Shown here in pieces: positions 26,945 through 36,440 of a stretch of 64,000 nucleotides of DNA. Location of the stretch: the NCBI RefSeq assembly GCF_017161445.1, contig NZ_CP071060.1, positions 1,240,001 through 1,304,000 of the forward strand. Reading direction: 5' to 3'. The number at the start of each line of letters is the position of its first letter. Position 1 is the stretch's first letter. The notes below the pieces were generated by a model. That model did no database searches, had not been told where the DNA came from, and was given only the letters and a program-made list of their open reading frames with translations. The position numbers and the translations under genes were made by a program. The DNA is from Niveibacterium microcysteis. GTDB lineage: Bacteria; Pseudomonadota; Gammaproteobacteria; Burkholderiales; Rhodocyclaceae.

Positions 26945-28729
26945 TCAGGCTGCGGGTTGAACGTTGCGCAGGCGGATGTGCAGTTCGCGCAGTTGCTTCT
27001 CGTCGACCGGGCTTGGGGCCTGCGTCAGCAAGCACTGGGCGCGCTGGGTCTTGGGGAAGGCAATCACGTCGCGGATCGAATCGGTTCCAGCCAGCAGCAT
27101 CACGACGCGGTCCAGGCCGAAGGCCAGGCCGCCGTGCGGCGGGGCGCCATAACGCAGTGCGTCGAGCAGGAAGCCGAACTTGAGTTCCGCCTCGTCCTTC
27201 GACAGGCCAATGGCCGAGAAAACCTTCGACTGAACATCTTCGCGGTGGATACGGACCGACCCGCCGCCTACCTCATAGCCGTTCAACGCGAGGTCATAGG
27301 CCTTCGCGAGGCACTTGCCCGGATCGGTGGCGAGCAGATCCACATGCTCGTCCTTCGGTGACGTGAAGGGGTGGTGGCAGGCGTTCCAGCGCTTCTCGTC
27401 TTCGTCATATTCGAACATCGGGAAGTCGACAACCCACACCGGCGCCCAGGCGCGGCCGTCAACATGACCCTTTTCGTGGCCGATCTTGATACGTAGTGCA
27501 CCCAATGCATCCGAAACGATCTTTGCCTTGTCTGCGCCGAAGAAGATCAGGTCGCCAGACTGCGCTCCGGTGCGTTCTAGGATCGTGCGCAGCGCCTGTT
27601 CATGGATGTTCTTGACGATCGGGCTCTGCAGGCCGGTCTCGTTGGGTTGCGTGACATCGTTGACCTTGATGTATGCAAGACCCTTGGCGCCGTAGATCTT
27701 CACGAACTCGGTGTAGCCGTCGATTTCGCCCCGCGACAGTGCGGCGCCGCCCGGGATACGCAGTGCGGTGACGCGGCAGGTCGGGTCGGCCGCTGCGTGG
27801 GCGAAGACCTTGAAGGCAACGTCTTGCAATGCATCGGCGACATCGACGAGCTCGAGCGTGACGCGCAGATCGGGCTTGTCCGAACCGTACTTGGCCATCG
27901 CGTCGGCGTAGCTGATGCGCGGGAAGGGGTTCGGCAGCTCGATGCCGGCGGCTTCCTTGAAGACCGTGCGGAACATCTCTTCCATGATCGCCGTGATCTC
28001 GGTCTCGGAGAGGAACGAGGTCTCGATATCGACCTGGGTGAATTCCGGCTGGCGGTCGGCGCGCAGGTCCTCATCGCGGAAGCACTTGGTCAGCTGGTAG
28101 TAACGGTCGAAGCCGGCCACCATCAGCATCTGCTTGAAGAGCTGCGGCGACTGCGGCAGCGCGAAGAACTGACCGTCGTGAACGCGGCTCGGCACCAGGT
28201 AGTCACGCGCGCCTTCCGGCGTGCTCTTCGTCAGCATCGGAGTTTCGATGTCGATGAAGCCCTGGTCGTCGAGGAAGCGGCGGAAGGCACGCGCAGTGCG
28301 ATAGCGCAATTGCATGATCTTCTGCATGTACGGACGGCGCAGATCCATCACGCGGTGCGTCAGCCGCACGGTCTCGGAGAGGTTCTCATCGTCGAGCTGG
28401 AACGGGGGCGTCACGGAGGGGTTCAGCACTTCCAGTTCATGGCACAGCACTTCGACTTCGCCGGAGATCAGGTTGGCGTTGGTCGTGCCTTCCGGGCGAC
28501 GACGCACCTTGCCGACTACCTTCAGACAGAACTCGTTACGCACCGATTCTGCAACGGCGAAGGTGTCCGGACGGTCGGGATCGCAAACGACTTGCACGAG
28601 GCCTTCTCTGTCGCGCAGATCGATGAAGATCACACCGCCATGATCGCGACGGCGGTGAGCCCAGCCAGTGAGGGTAACGATTTGGTCAAGATGGGCGGCG
28701 CTGACGAGCCCGCTGTAACAGGTACGCAT
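26945..28729 (-). CDS. aspS: Aspartate-tRNA ligase
   Basis: The 594-residue class II synthetase is of bacterial type. The N-terminal OB-fold anticodon-binding domain starts [20 protein letters not shown]; motif 2 is in [18 protein letters not shown], the GAD insert lies in the middle, and motif 3 is [16 protein letters not shown] near the C-terminus. It charges tRNA-Asp and, in species lacking asnS, also tRNA-Asn. It follows the fmdB-DUF502 pair on the same strand, a conserved betaproteobacterial order, with a gap of about 210 bp that may hold a promoter. A terminator follows. Confidence 0.97.
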   Translation of the reverse strand: MRTCYSGLVSAAHLDQIVTLTGWAHRRRDHGGVIFIDLRDREGLVQVVCDPDRPDTFAVAESVRNEFCLKVVGKVRRRPEGTTNANLISGEVEVLCHELEVLNPSVTPPFQLDDENLSETVRLTHRVMDLRRPYMQKIMQLRYRTARAFRRFLDDQGFIDIETPMLTKSTPEGARDYLVPSRVHDGQFFALPQSPQLFKQMLMVAGFDRYYQLTKCFRDEDLRADRQPEFTQVDIETSFLSETEITAIMEEMFRTVFKEAAGIELPNPFPRISYADAMAKYGSDKPDLRVTLELVDVADALQDVAFKVFAHAAADPTCRVTALRIPGGAALSRGEIDGYTEFVKIYGAKGLAYIKVNDVTQPNETGLQSPIVKNIHEQALRTILERTGAQSGDLIFFGADKAKIVSDALGALRIKIGHEKGHVDGRAWAPVWVVDFPMFEYDEDEKRWNACHHPFTSPKDEHVDLLATDPGKCLAKAYDLALNGYEVGGGSVRIHREDVQSKVFSAIGLSKDEAELKFGFLLDALRYGAPPHGGLAFGLDRVVMLLAGTDSIRDVIAFPKTQRAQCLLTQAPSPVDEKQLRELHIRLRNVQPAA

Positions 28730-28940
28730 GAAAAACTCCGGAGTGCTTTATTTGTTCTGTTGCTGCCGCGAAGTGTTCGGCAGCAGGAATTCTGATTTGG
28801 GCGCTGCGGCGTCTGACTGACGCTCAGGGCTGAATGCGAGCCAGGCATTCAACCCGGCCGATTTCGCCCTGGATTGGCCCGGCCGGTCCTTGGGTTGGGC
28901 CTCTGGCAGGGCGCCCATTGTCCAGAATGGTCAGGCAGCG

Positions 28941-29558
28941 TCAACGCTTGTGCCCGCCGTGGTGACTGCTGGGCGTCACGACACCCATCGAGATAATGTA
29001 CTTGAGCGCTTCGTCGACCGTCATATCGAGTTCGACGACGGCTTCCTTGTGCATCATCAGGAAAAAACCCGATGTGGGGTTCGGTGTGGTCGGCACGTAG
29101 ACGCTGACATGCTCTCCGGGCAAATGGCGCGCAACCTCTGTGCCCGGCGCCCCTGTAAGAAACGCGATGGTCCAGCTGCCTTCACGCGGGTACTGCACCA
29201 GAAGCGCCTTGCGAAAAGCTTGGCCGTTGGGCGCGAACAGTGTGTCCGACACCTGCTTGACGCTGGAATAGATCGACTTGACCACAGGAATGCGTGCGAG
29301 CAAACCTTCCCAGAAGCCAAGAATGCGTTGGCCGAAGTAGTTGGCAACAACCACCCCAGTCAGTACGACGACCAGCAGCGTGAGCAACGCGCCCAGCCCG
29401 GGAATTGCGAATCCTAGGAAATGCTCAGGGCGCCATGTCTCGGGCAGCAGCAACAGCGACTGGTCGAGCGTACCTACAATCAGGTGGAGGACCCACACGG
29501 TGATCGTCAGTGGGACCCAAATCAGGAGCCCGGCAATCAGGTACTTCTTGAAAGGCAT
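28941..29558 (-). CDS. DUF502 family membrane protein
   Basis: The 205-residue protein has two N-terminal transmembrane segments (KKYLIAGLLIWVPLTITVWV and GLGALLTLLVVVLTGVVVAN) and a soluble C-terminal domain with RIPVVKSIYSSVKQVSDTL and VYVPTTPNPTSGFFLM. The family is widespread and conserved beside aspS, but its function is not established. The start at 29558 (ATG overlapping the fmdB TGA as TGATG) is preferred to the longer frame. A His-rich tail (SSHHGGHKR) ends the protein. Confidence 0.88.
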   Translation of the reverse strand: MPFKKYLIAGLLIWVPLTITVWVLHLIVGTLDQSLLLLPETWRPEHFLGFAIPGLGALLTLLVVVLTGVVVANYFGQRILGFWEGLLARIPVVKSIYSSVKQVSDTLFAPNGQAFRKALLVQYPREGSWTIAFLTGAPGTEVARHLPGEHVSVYVPTTPNPTSGFFLMMHKEAVVELDMTVDEALKYIISMGVVTPSSHHGGHKR

Positions 29559-29827
29559 CAGTGACAGGCGCAGTTTCCACCGCACCCGGCGGCTTTAGGG
29601 GTTTCGGTGCTCGTGGATGTGTCGGCAGGCTTCGCGCTGGCGCCACCGCCTTTGAAGTCAGTTGCGTACCAGCCGGAACCTTTTAGCTGAAACCCGGCCG
29701 CCGTCAACGCCTTGCTGAACGCATCGTGCCCGCAGGACGGACAGGTTGTCAGGGGCGCATCTGAGACCTTCTGCAGGACGTCCTTCTGGAAACCGCAATC
29801 CGCGCAGCGGTATTCGTAGATCGGCAT
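29558..29827 (-). CDS. FmdB-family zinc-ribbon protein
   Basis: The 89-residue protein starts MPIYEYRCADCGFQKDVLQK and has a second CxxC in TTCPSCGHDAF, forming a CxxC-CxxC zinc ribbon. The C-terminal part is glycine- and threonine-rich and ends CGGNCACH. FmdB-like proteins are putative regulators; this one sits in the fmdB-DUF502-aspS block, suggesting a link to translation. The upstream gap to pilD (about 155 bp) probably holds its promoter. Confidence 0.9.
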   Translation of the reverse strand: MPIYEYRCADCGFQKDVLQKVSDAPLTTCPSCGHDAFSKALTAAGFQLKGSGWYATDFKGGGASAKPADTSTSTETPKAAGCGGNCACH

Positions 29828-29982
29828 GGCTAAGCTCCTGAAAATCAAGCCCAAAATTCTAACGCATCGCAGCATGGATTGCTTGCGAGGGCGCTTAGTG
29901 GGAATTTCGGGCCGCCGACCCGGTTTGACAAGAGGGCAAGCCGGCCGGATGGGGTGCTGATCGTCGCACCGGATGGCGCGAA

Positions 29983-30834
29983 CTACATCTGCGCCAAGTA
30001 ACTGCTGGTCAGGCTGGGCCCCCAGTACAGCGCAACGACTCCGGCGCCGGCGAGGTAGGGGCCAAAGGGGATAGGGGTGCTTCGACCGTGCCGTGCAAAA
30101 ACGATAAGTGCGATACCAACGACTGCGCCGATCGCCGACGAGGCCAATATCACCAGCGGAAGCTGTTGCCACCCAACAAAAGCACCAATCGCAGCCAGCA
30201 GCTTGAAATCGCCATACCCCATGCCTTCCTTGCCTGTGGCCAGCTTGAACAACCAGTAGACCGACCAAAGCGCAAGATAGCCCGCCGCAGCACCGATGAC
30301 CGCGACGTCCAGCGGTACATAGGTGCCCCCAACGTTGAGCAACAGGCCCAACCAAAGTAGGGGCAGTGTGATGGAGTCCGGCAACAGCTGGGTGTCAAGA
30401 TCGATGAAGGTCAAGGCAATCATCGCCCATCCAAACGCCATTGCGCCCAGCGCGGCCCAAGTGAAACCAAAGTGCCACGCCGCGACCGCAGCGGATACCC
30501 CTCCGAGTAGCTCAACGAACGGGTATCGGATACCAATCGACGCCCGGCAATGGGCGCACCGCCCACGCAAGATCAAGTAACTCAGCAAAGGCACATTTTG
30601 CCAGCTGGCGATCTGCGTCCCGCAATGCGGGCATCGGGAGCGCGGTTGTGAAATCGACAGAGCGGGTGCGTTGGCAACGGGCACACCGCTAAGTTCCGCC
30701 GCCTGAGCATACCACTCTCTCTCCATGATCTTCGGTAGTCGATGGATCACAACGTTCAGGAAACTGCCAATGCACAGTCCAATAACGCAGCTCACTATTG
30801 CGAATAGTTCAGGCGGCGCGGCGAGGTCGTTCAT
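29983..30834 (-). CDS. pilD: Prepilin peptidase / N-methyltransferase
   Basis: The 283-residue polytopic membrane enzyme cleaves type IV prepilin leader peptides and N-methylates the new N-terminus. The N-terminal CIGSFLNVVIHRLPKIM is the family start. Two CxxC pairs (RCPHCGTQI and RCAHCRASI) form the cytoplasmic zinc domain. The aspartyl protease motifs are FIDLDTQLLPD and GMGYGDFKLLA. It follows pilC by about 130 bp. coaE and zapD, which often come next, are absent. Confidence 0.95.
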   Translation of the reverse strand: MNDLAAPPELFAIVSCVIGLCIGSFLNVVIHRLPKIMEREWYAQAAELSGVPVANAPALSISQPRSRCPHCGTQIASWQNVPLLSYLILRGRCAHCRASIGIRYPFVELLGGVSAAVAAWHFGFTWAALGAMAFGWAMIALTFIDLDTQLLPDSITLPLLWLGLLLNVGGTYVPLDVAVIGAAAGYLALWSVYWLFKLATGKEGMGYGDFKLLAAIGAFVGWQQLPLVILASSAIGAVVGIALIVFARHGRSTPIPFGPYLAGAGVVALYWGPSLTSSYLAQM

Positions 30835-30965
30835 GCAATTGTTTCCTCAGCTGCGTGTACGACAGCCAGAAAGGAGCGCCAGCGAAGAAGGGCGCAAAGG
30901 CTAATTGGGTGAGGGGCAAGCCGAGTGGGCGAGAGGAATGCCCTCGCCCCTCCTAGGCATTGACA

Positions 30966-32198
30966 TTAGATTACAGTGCCAAGCTTGAAGATTGGCAGAT
31001 ACATTGCCACAACCAAGCCGCCGACTACGGTGCCCAGGAAAACAATAATGAGGGGCTCAAGGAGTTGGGATAGCGCGTCGACTGCGTCGTCCACCTCTCG
31101 TTCGAAAAAGTCAGCAACTTTTCCGAGCATACCATCCAGCTGGCCGGACTCCTCTCCAATGGAAACCATCTGGATGACCATTGTCGGGAATACGTTCACG
31201 TTCTGCATCGAAATGGTTAGGCTGGTGCCGGTGCTAACTTCGTTTTGCACCTGCTTAGTCGCGAGCTGATATACGCGGTTACCCGCGGCCCCTCCGACCG
31301 AGTCAAGTGCCTCGACGAGCGGAACGCCTGCTGCGAACATCGTAGACAATGTGCGAGTCCATCGCGCGATGGTTGCCTTTCGAATGATCTCGCCGATTAC
31401 CGGGATATGAAGTATCAGGCGGTCCATCGTGAACTGCATATTCGGCGATCGCTTGTATGCGAAAGACAAACCGATGACAACGCCAGCAATTGTTCCAAAT
31501 ACTAGCCACCAATATGCGATGAAGAAATCGGACATCGCCATGACCATTAGTGTTGGAGCCGGAAGTTCTGCGCCGAAACTGGTGAACACCGATTTGAATT
31601 GTGGAATGACGAATAGCATCATGACCGCAACGACGCCGAACGCCACCGCCACAACCGATATTGGGTAGAACAGAGCGCCTTTAATTTTGCTCTTAATGGC
31701 GAGAATTTTCTCTTTGTAGATTGCCAGTCGATCAAGTAGCGCTTCTAGCGCGCCTGACTGTTCCCCTGCTGCAACAAGGTTTGCATACAAAGAGTCAAAG
31801 TAGACGGGGTGCTTCCTGAAGGCGTTCGCCAGACCCGCACCGGTTTCAATGTCCGCCCGAATCTCGTTCAGCAGGCGAGCGAGGGCTGGGTTAGAAGCCC
31901 CCTTGATAGCAATGTCAAATGTCTGTAGTAGCGGCACTCCCGACCTGAGCATCGTTGCAAGCTGACGCGTAAACAGCGCAATGTCTTTGTCCGTGACTTT
32001 TCCACCTTTGGAAAAGGAGCGCTTCTTCACCTTGGCGTTGCTGATCCCTTGGCGTCGAAGGTTGGCCTGGACGATCGACGCGCTGCCTGCGCGAGTCTCC
32101 CCCCGAACCACTCGACCGTTCTTGTCTTTGCCTTCCCAAGTGAATACGCCCTCTTCGGAGCCCTTTGGCTTGCGAACTGTTTTCGCTGCTGTCGCCAT
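30966..32198 (-). CDS. pilC: Type IV pilus inner-membrane platform protein PilC
   Basis: The 410-residue GspF-family protein has two homologous halves: a first cytoplasmic domain with FTRQLATMLRSGVPLLQTFD near residue 75, transmembrane segments near 180 and 235, a second copy with RWTRTLSTMFAAGVPLVEAL near 280, and a terminal transmembrane segment. It connects the PilB motor to the pilus at the inner membrane. It starts 15 bp after pilB, so they are coupled. Confidence 0.95.
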   Translation of the reverse strand: MATAAKTVRKPKGSEEGVFTWEGKDKNGRVVRGETRAGSASIVQANLRRQGISNAKVKKRSFSKGGKVTDKDIALFTRQLATMLRSGVPLLQTFDIAIKGASNPALARLLNEIRADIETGAGLANAFRKHPVYFDSLYANLVAAGEQSGALEALLDRLAIYKEKILAIKSKIKGALFYPISVVAVAFGVVAVMMLFVIPQFKSVFTSFGAELPAPTLMVMAMSDFFIAYWWLVFGTIAGVVIGLSFAYKRSPNMQFTMDRLILHIPVIGEIIRKATIARWTRTLSTMFAAGVPLVEALDSVGGAAGNRVYQLATKQVQNEVSTGTSLTISMQNVNVFPTMVIQMVSIGEESGQLDGMLGKVADFFEREVDDAVDALSQLLEPLIIVFLGTVVGGLVVAMYLPIFKLGTVI

Positions 32199-32213
32199 CT
32201 GCCTGCCCTGTTC

Positions 32214-33935
32214 TTAGTCGTTGGTACATGCCAGCACTTCGGCCAGCGATGTGACGCCTTGCTTAGCCTTGACCAAGCCTGACTGCCGCAGATCCCGAAT
32301 CCCTTGTCGTTGGGCTTCCGCAGCGATATCGATAGAGTTGCCGTTTGTCATAATTATATGCGCTATCTCTTCGCCTACGGGCATGACTTGATAGATGCCG
32401 ACACGACCCTTGTAGCCCGAACCCTTGCAACGATCGCATCCAACCGGGCCAAATAGTTCGAATGGCTCGCTCAGATCCTCGTCGGTGTAGCCTGCTTGCA
32501 ACAAAGCTTCGATCGGGACATCGATGGGCTTTTTGCAGTTGCACAGACGTCGGGCAAGGCGTTGGGCGGTGATCATGATCACACTTGACGCGATATTGAA
32601 CGGCGCGACGCCCATGTTCTTGAGTCGTTCCAAGGTTGTCGGCGCGTCGTTGGTGTGTAGCGTGGACAACACCAGGTGGCCGGTTTGGGCGGCCTTGATC
32701 GAGATCTCGGCGGTCTCGATGTCCCGTATTTCGCCGACCATGATCACGTCCGGATCCTGGCGGAGGAATGACTTGAGTGCAGCCGAAAAAGTCAGTCCCG
32801 CCTTGTCATTGACGTTGACTTGGTTTATCCCGGGTAGATTGATTTCTGCGGGGTCTTCCGCTGTCGAAATGTTGACGCCGGCCTTGTTGAGGATATTCAG
32901 GCAGGTATAGAGCGAAACCGTCTTGCCTGAGCCGGTTGGTCCTGTCACCAGCACCATACCGTATGGCCGTTCAACGGCATCGAGCAAGGCTTTGCGCTGA
33001 TCGGGCTCATAGCCGAGAGCGTCGATGCCGAGCATCGCCGAACTCGGGTCAAGAATACGCATGACGATCTTTTCGCCGTGCAAGCAAGGCAGTGTGCTGA
33101 CACGGAAGTCGATCGCCTTAGTGGCCGACAGTTTCAGCTTCATGCGGCCGTCTTGTGGGACGCGCTTCTCCGATATGTCGAGCCGCGAGATTACCTTGAT
33201 ACGTGCAGCGATCTTTTCCCGAAGCGCGAGCGGTGGTTGTGAGACCTCGCGGAGGATGCCGTCAGTGCGAAAGCGGATGCGGTAGTACTTTTCGTAGGGC
33301 TCAAAGTGGATATCCGACGCGCCCTCGTTGATCGCGTCCACCAGAATTTTCTGGATGAACTTGACTACCGGTGCATCGTCCACATCGGCGCTCTGAGCCG
33401 TGTCGGCCTCGGCGAGGCCTTCGGCGTCGGCCATCTCACCGAGTTCTTCGTCGATGTTGCCCGTGAGGTTTGACAGCGCGTCGTTCGTGCTCTCGCCAAG
33501 CTTTTGAGAAAGCTTCAGCAGCTTGTCGATTTCAACAATGATTGCGTCGACGGCAAGGCCTGTCTGAAACCGGATCTCGTCGAGCGCCCGCAGGTTTGTC
33601 GGGTCTGCGATTGCAACAGTGAGCTTGTTATTCCGTTTGGCGAGCGGGACGACCGAATGCTGGCCGATCAGTTTGCGATCGATCGCTTCGCGAGGGATCT
33701 GGTTCTCGTCGAAAGCGCCAATATCCAACATCGGGAATCCGAACGTTTCTGCGCAGAAGCGGGCGAGATCGCGCGAGCTGATGACGCCGCGTTGCGTCAG
33801 TTCGGCTGCGTAAGGTTGTTTCGACGTTCGTGCATGTTCCGCGATCTCTGCCGCTTGGGTTTCGGTCAGGCGACCGTGTTGCACCAGGGCTCTGGCGAGA
33901 CCGCTTAGTGCGATTTGCTGAGGATTTGCAACCAT
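32214..33935 (-). CDS. pilB: Type IV pilus assembly ATPase PilB
   Basis: The 573-residue GspE-family hexameric ATPase powers pilus extension. It has an N-terminal MshEN/GSPII_E domain, Walker A GPTGSGKTVSLY near residue 330, Asp box, Walker B VGEIRDIETAEI near 400, and a zinc-binding tetracysteine: CNCKKPIDVP then CDRCKGSG. It leads the pilBCD operon. The 190 bp before it must hold the promoter, but no clear consensus is seen. Confidence 0.96.
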   Translation of the reverse strand: MVANPQQIALSGLARALVQHGRLTETQAAEIAEHARTSKQPYAAELTQRGVISSRDLARFCAETFGFPMLDIGAFDENQIPREAIDRKLIGQHSVVPLAKRNNKLTVAIADPTNLRALDEIRFQTGLAVDAIIVEIDKLLKLSQKLGESTNDALSNLTGNIDEELGEMADAEGLAEADTAQSADVDDAPVVKFIQKILVDAINEGASDIHFEPYEKYYRIRFRTDGILREVSQPPLALREKIAARIKVISRLDISEKRVPQDGRMKLKLSATKAIDFRVSTLPCLHGEKIVMRILDPSSAMLGIDALGYEPDQRKALLDAVERPYGMVLVTGPTGSGKTVSLYTCLNILNKAGVNISTAEDPAEINLPGINQVNVNDKAGLTFSAALKSFLRQDPDVIMVGEIRDIETAEISIKAAQTGHLVLSTLHTNDAPTTLERLKNMGVAPFNIASSVIMITAQRLARRLCNCKKPIDVPIEALLQAGYTDEDLSEPFELFGPVGCDRCKGSGYKGRVGIYQVMPVGEEIAHIIMTNGNSIDIAAEAQRQGIRDLRQSGLVKAKQGVTSLAEVLACTND

Positions 33936-34128
33936 GAAACAGCTGTCTCGACAAGGGATAGCGACCGGTGCGCGATCATGCGCTAGCGCTCAGGCCTTGT
34001 AAAGCCACGGCCGGCGGGGCTCGGCGGCGTGTCGCCGCTGCGGTGCCGACTCTTTGGGGGATGGCCGAACGTGTTGGCGGCGAGTTCTGCCATTCGGTGG
34101 CAGTAACGCGGCTATGAACTCAAACCGT

Positions 34129-34938
34129 TCACGGACGGCCGAGCAAGACCTCCAGAACGAAGCGCGTGCCAACGTATGCCAGCAGCAGGCAGGTGAAGCC
34201 TGCGAGGGTGAGGCGCAGGGCGCGCCGGCCACGCCATCCCCAGAGCATCCGCCCAGTAAGCAAAACGCCGAAGAGGAGCCAGGCTGCGATGGCGAAGACG
34301 GTCTTGTGAGACAGCGAAAGCGCCTTGCCGAAGAGGGCTTCGGAAAAGAACACGCCTGAGCCAACGGTCAGCGTCAGCAAAACGAAGCCAACTGCGACGA
34401 GTTTGAATAGCAGGCTCTCGAGCGTCATCAAAGGGGGGAGCGAGGCAAGCGCGCGGGTTAAACGGGCGCTGTGCAACTGTTTCTCGGCGGCGGCCATCAG
34501 CAACGCATGCAGGGCTGCAAGCGTGAACAAACTGTATGCCAACATCGCGACAACGAAATGCATGCGGAATGCAAGGGTGCTCGCGTTGGGGAGCGCATGT
34601 TCGCTAGGGAATATCGTCGGAAGCAGCACGGCCACCGCGGCTACCGGCATGGCCAGCGCCTGCAAACCTTCGATATGCGCGAAGAAGCTCTCGATCCAGT
34701 AGAACACCAAGGCCAACCACAGCGTCATCGACAGCGCGGCGGAAAAGCCGAAGCGCGGTGCGCTGCCGTCGGTGATGTCGAGGCCCAGCGAGGCTGCGTG
34801 CAGCAGCAGTGCGCCGAGCAGCGCAAAGCGTGCCAGGAACTGTTGGCGCGCAGTCGTTTCGCCCTGCAGCCTGCGGTAGGCAATGGCCAGGCCGATGTAG
34901 ATCGAGGCGGCGGGCAGATGAAGTAGAATCGCAGGCAT
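34129..34938 (-). CDS. Cytochrome c assembly (CcsA/HemX-like) inner-membrane protein
   Basis: The 269-residue protein has eight hydrophobic segments. The C-terminal FGVLLTGRMLWGWRGRRALR is the CcsA/YpjD signature, and conserved histidines in the membrane helices could bind haem. Proteins of this type sit divergently next to ffh in many proteobacteria and are often named YpjD or HemX-like. They are thought to help cytochrome assembly, but the exact role is not settled. It is divergent from ffh, with 57 bp between the starts. Confidence 0.88.
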   Translation of the reverse strand: MPAILLHLPAASIYIGLAIAYRRLQGETTARQQFLARFALLGALLLHAASLGLDITDGSAPRFGFSAALSMTLWLALVFYWIESFFAHIEGLQALAMPVAAVAVLLPTIFPSEHALPNASTLAFRMHFVVAMLAYSLFTLAALHALLMAAAEKQLHSARLTRALASLPPLMTLESLLFKLVAVGFVLLTLTVGSGVFFSEALFGKALSLSHKTVFAIAAWLLFGVLLTGRMLWGWRGRRALRLTLAGFTCLLLAYVGTRFVLEVLLGRP

Positions 34939-34995
34939 CTTCGCAGTTTACCTGAACGGCTGTGCGCTCAGCACGGCCGAGATTGCTCCCGGATC

Positions 34996-36354
34996 ATGCT
35001 CGATAACTTGACTCAACGGCTCGCCAAGGTCGTCAAGACCATGCGCGGCCAAGCCCGCCTGACGGAAGACAACATTTCCGAGATGTTGCGCGAGGTTCGC
35101 CTTGCGCTGCTGGAGGCGGACGTTGCGCTGCCGGTGGTGAAGGACTTCATCGCGAAAGTCCGCGAGAAGGCCGTCGGTCAAGATGTGATCGGCTCGCTCA
35201 CACCTGGCCAGGCGCTGGTTGGCGTTGTTCATCGCGAGCTGACCGAATTGATGGGCGGTGCTCAGGCAACGCTCAATCTTGCCACCCAGCCGCCGGCGAT
35301 CATTCTGATGGCTGGTTTGCAGGGCGCAGGTAAGACCACCACGGTGGGCAAGCTCGCGAAGATGCTGCGCGAGAAGCAGAAGAAAAAGGTTCTCACGGTT
35401 TCGTGTGACGTGTACCGACCTGCGGCTATCGACCAATTGCAGGCAGTCTCGCAGCAGGCGGGGGCGGAGTTCTTCCCCTCTACGGTCGCGCAGAAGCCGA
35501 TCGACATTGCCAATGCTGCAATTGACCACGCGCGCCGGCATTACTTCGATGTGTTGCTTGTCGATACGGCGGGTCGCCTCGCGATTGACGAGGCAATGAT
35601 GGAGGAGATCAAGGCCTTGCATGCCGCGGTCAAACCCATCGAGACGCTGTTTGTCGTCGACGCGATGTTGGGCCAGGATGCCGTCAATACGGCACGGGCG
35701 TTCAATGAAGCGCTCCCGCTCACTGGTGTCGTGCTGACCAAGCTCGACGGCGACGCACGCGGCGGCGCGGCCTTGTCGGTGCGTCATGTCACCGGTAAGC
35801 CGATCAAGTTCACCGGTGTGGGCGAGAAGCTCACCGGACTTGATGAGTTCTATCCGGATCGGATGGCGAGCCGGATCCTCGGCATGGGCGACATCCTGTC
35901 GCTGGTCGAGGAGGCGCGTCAGAACGTCGACGAAGAGCAGGCCCGGGCTTTTGCGCAAAAGCTCAAGACCGGCAAAGGCTTTGACCTCAACGATTTCAAG
36001 AACCAGATCTCGCAGATGCGAAAGATGGGCGGCTTGTCCTCGCTGATGGACAAGATGCCGGCCCAGTTCGCCCAGGCCGCATCGCAACTTCAGGGCGGTG
36101 TTGAGGAGAAGGCCATTCGCCGGATCGAGGGCATCATCAATTCGATGACGCCTGCCGAGCGCGCGAAGCCCGAGTTGATCAAGGCGAGTCGAAAACGCCG
36201 GATCGCGACTGGTGCGGGCGTGCAGGTGCAGGAGGTTAATCGCCTGCTGAACCAGTTCGAGCAGACTCAGAAGGTGATGAAGCAGCTCTCGAAGGGCGGC
36301 ATGGGCAAACTCATGCGGTCGATGAAGGGCATGCTGCCCGGCATGATGCGTTAG
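34996..36354 (+). CDS. ffh: Signal recognition particle protein Ffh
   Basis: The 452-residue SRP54 GTPase binds 4.5S RNA and signal peptides of nascent membrane proteins and delivers ribosomes to FtsY. It has an N domain (1-85), G domain with GLQGAGKTTTVGKLA near residue 105, DTAGRL near 190 and TKLDGDARGGAALS near 248, then a Met-rich M domain from about 330 (QMRKMGGLSSLMDKMP). It ends MGKLMRSMKGMLPGMMR. Family length is normal. Confidence 0.97.
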   Translation: MLDNLTQRLAKVVKTMRGQARLTEDNISEMLREVRLALLEADVALPVVKDFIAKVREKAVGQDVIGSLTPGQALVGVVHRELTELMGGAQATLNLATQPPAIILMAGLQGAGKTTTVGKLAKMLREKQKKKVLTVSCDVYRPAAIDQLQAVSQQAGAEFFPSTVAQKPIDIANAAIDHARRHYFDVLLVDTAGRLAIDEAMMEEIKALHAAVKPIETLFVVDAMLGQDAVNTARAFNEALPLTGVVLTKLDGDARGGAALSVRHVTGKPIKFTGVGEKLTGLDEFYPDRMASRILGMGDILSLVEEARQNVDEEQARAFAQKLKTGKGFDLNDFKNQISQMRKMGGLSSLMDKMPAQFAQAASQLQGGVEEKAIRRIEGIINSMTPAERAKPELIKASRKRRIATGAGVQVQEVNRLLNQFEQTQKVMKQLSKGGMGKLMRSMKGMLPGMMR

Positions 36355-36369
36355 TCAGGGCTTTCGAGG

Positions 36370-36406
36370 GGCCGCCCATGTGCAGCGTAGGCTGTGGTGG
36401 GCGGCC
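36370..36406. terminator. Possible terminator hairpin between ffh and dadA
   Basis: The arms GGCCGCCCA (36370-36378) and TGGGCGGCC (36398-36406) flank a 19-base loop. The following TGTTCCGTTT is a weak T tract, so a termination role is uncertain. Confidence 0.4.
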
Positions 36407-36440
36407 TGTTCCGTTTACGGGACGAAACAGAGGGCTCGAT

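Noticed and set aside
30927..30950. Terminator between pilC and pilD
   Set aside because: A GGGCGAG/CTCGCCC hairpin exists but has no T tract on the minus strand; pilBCD is probably one operon.
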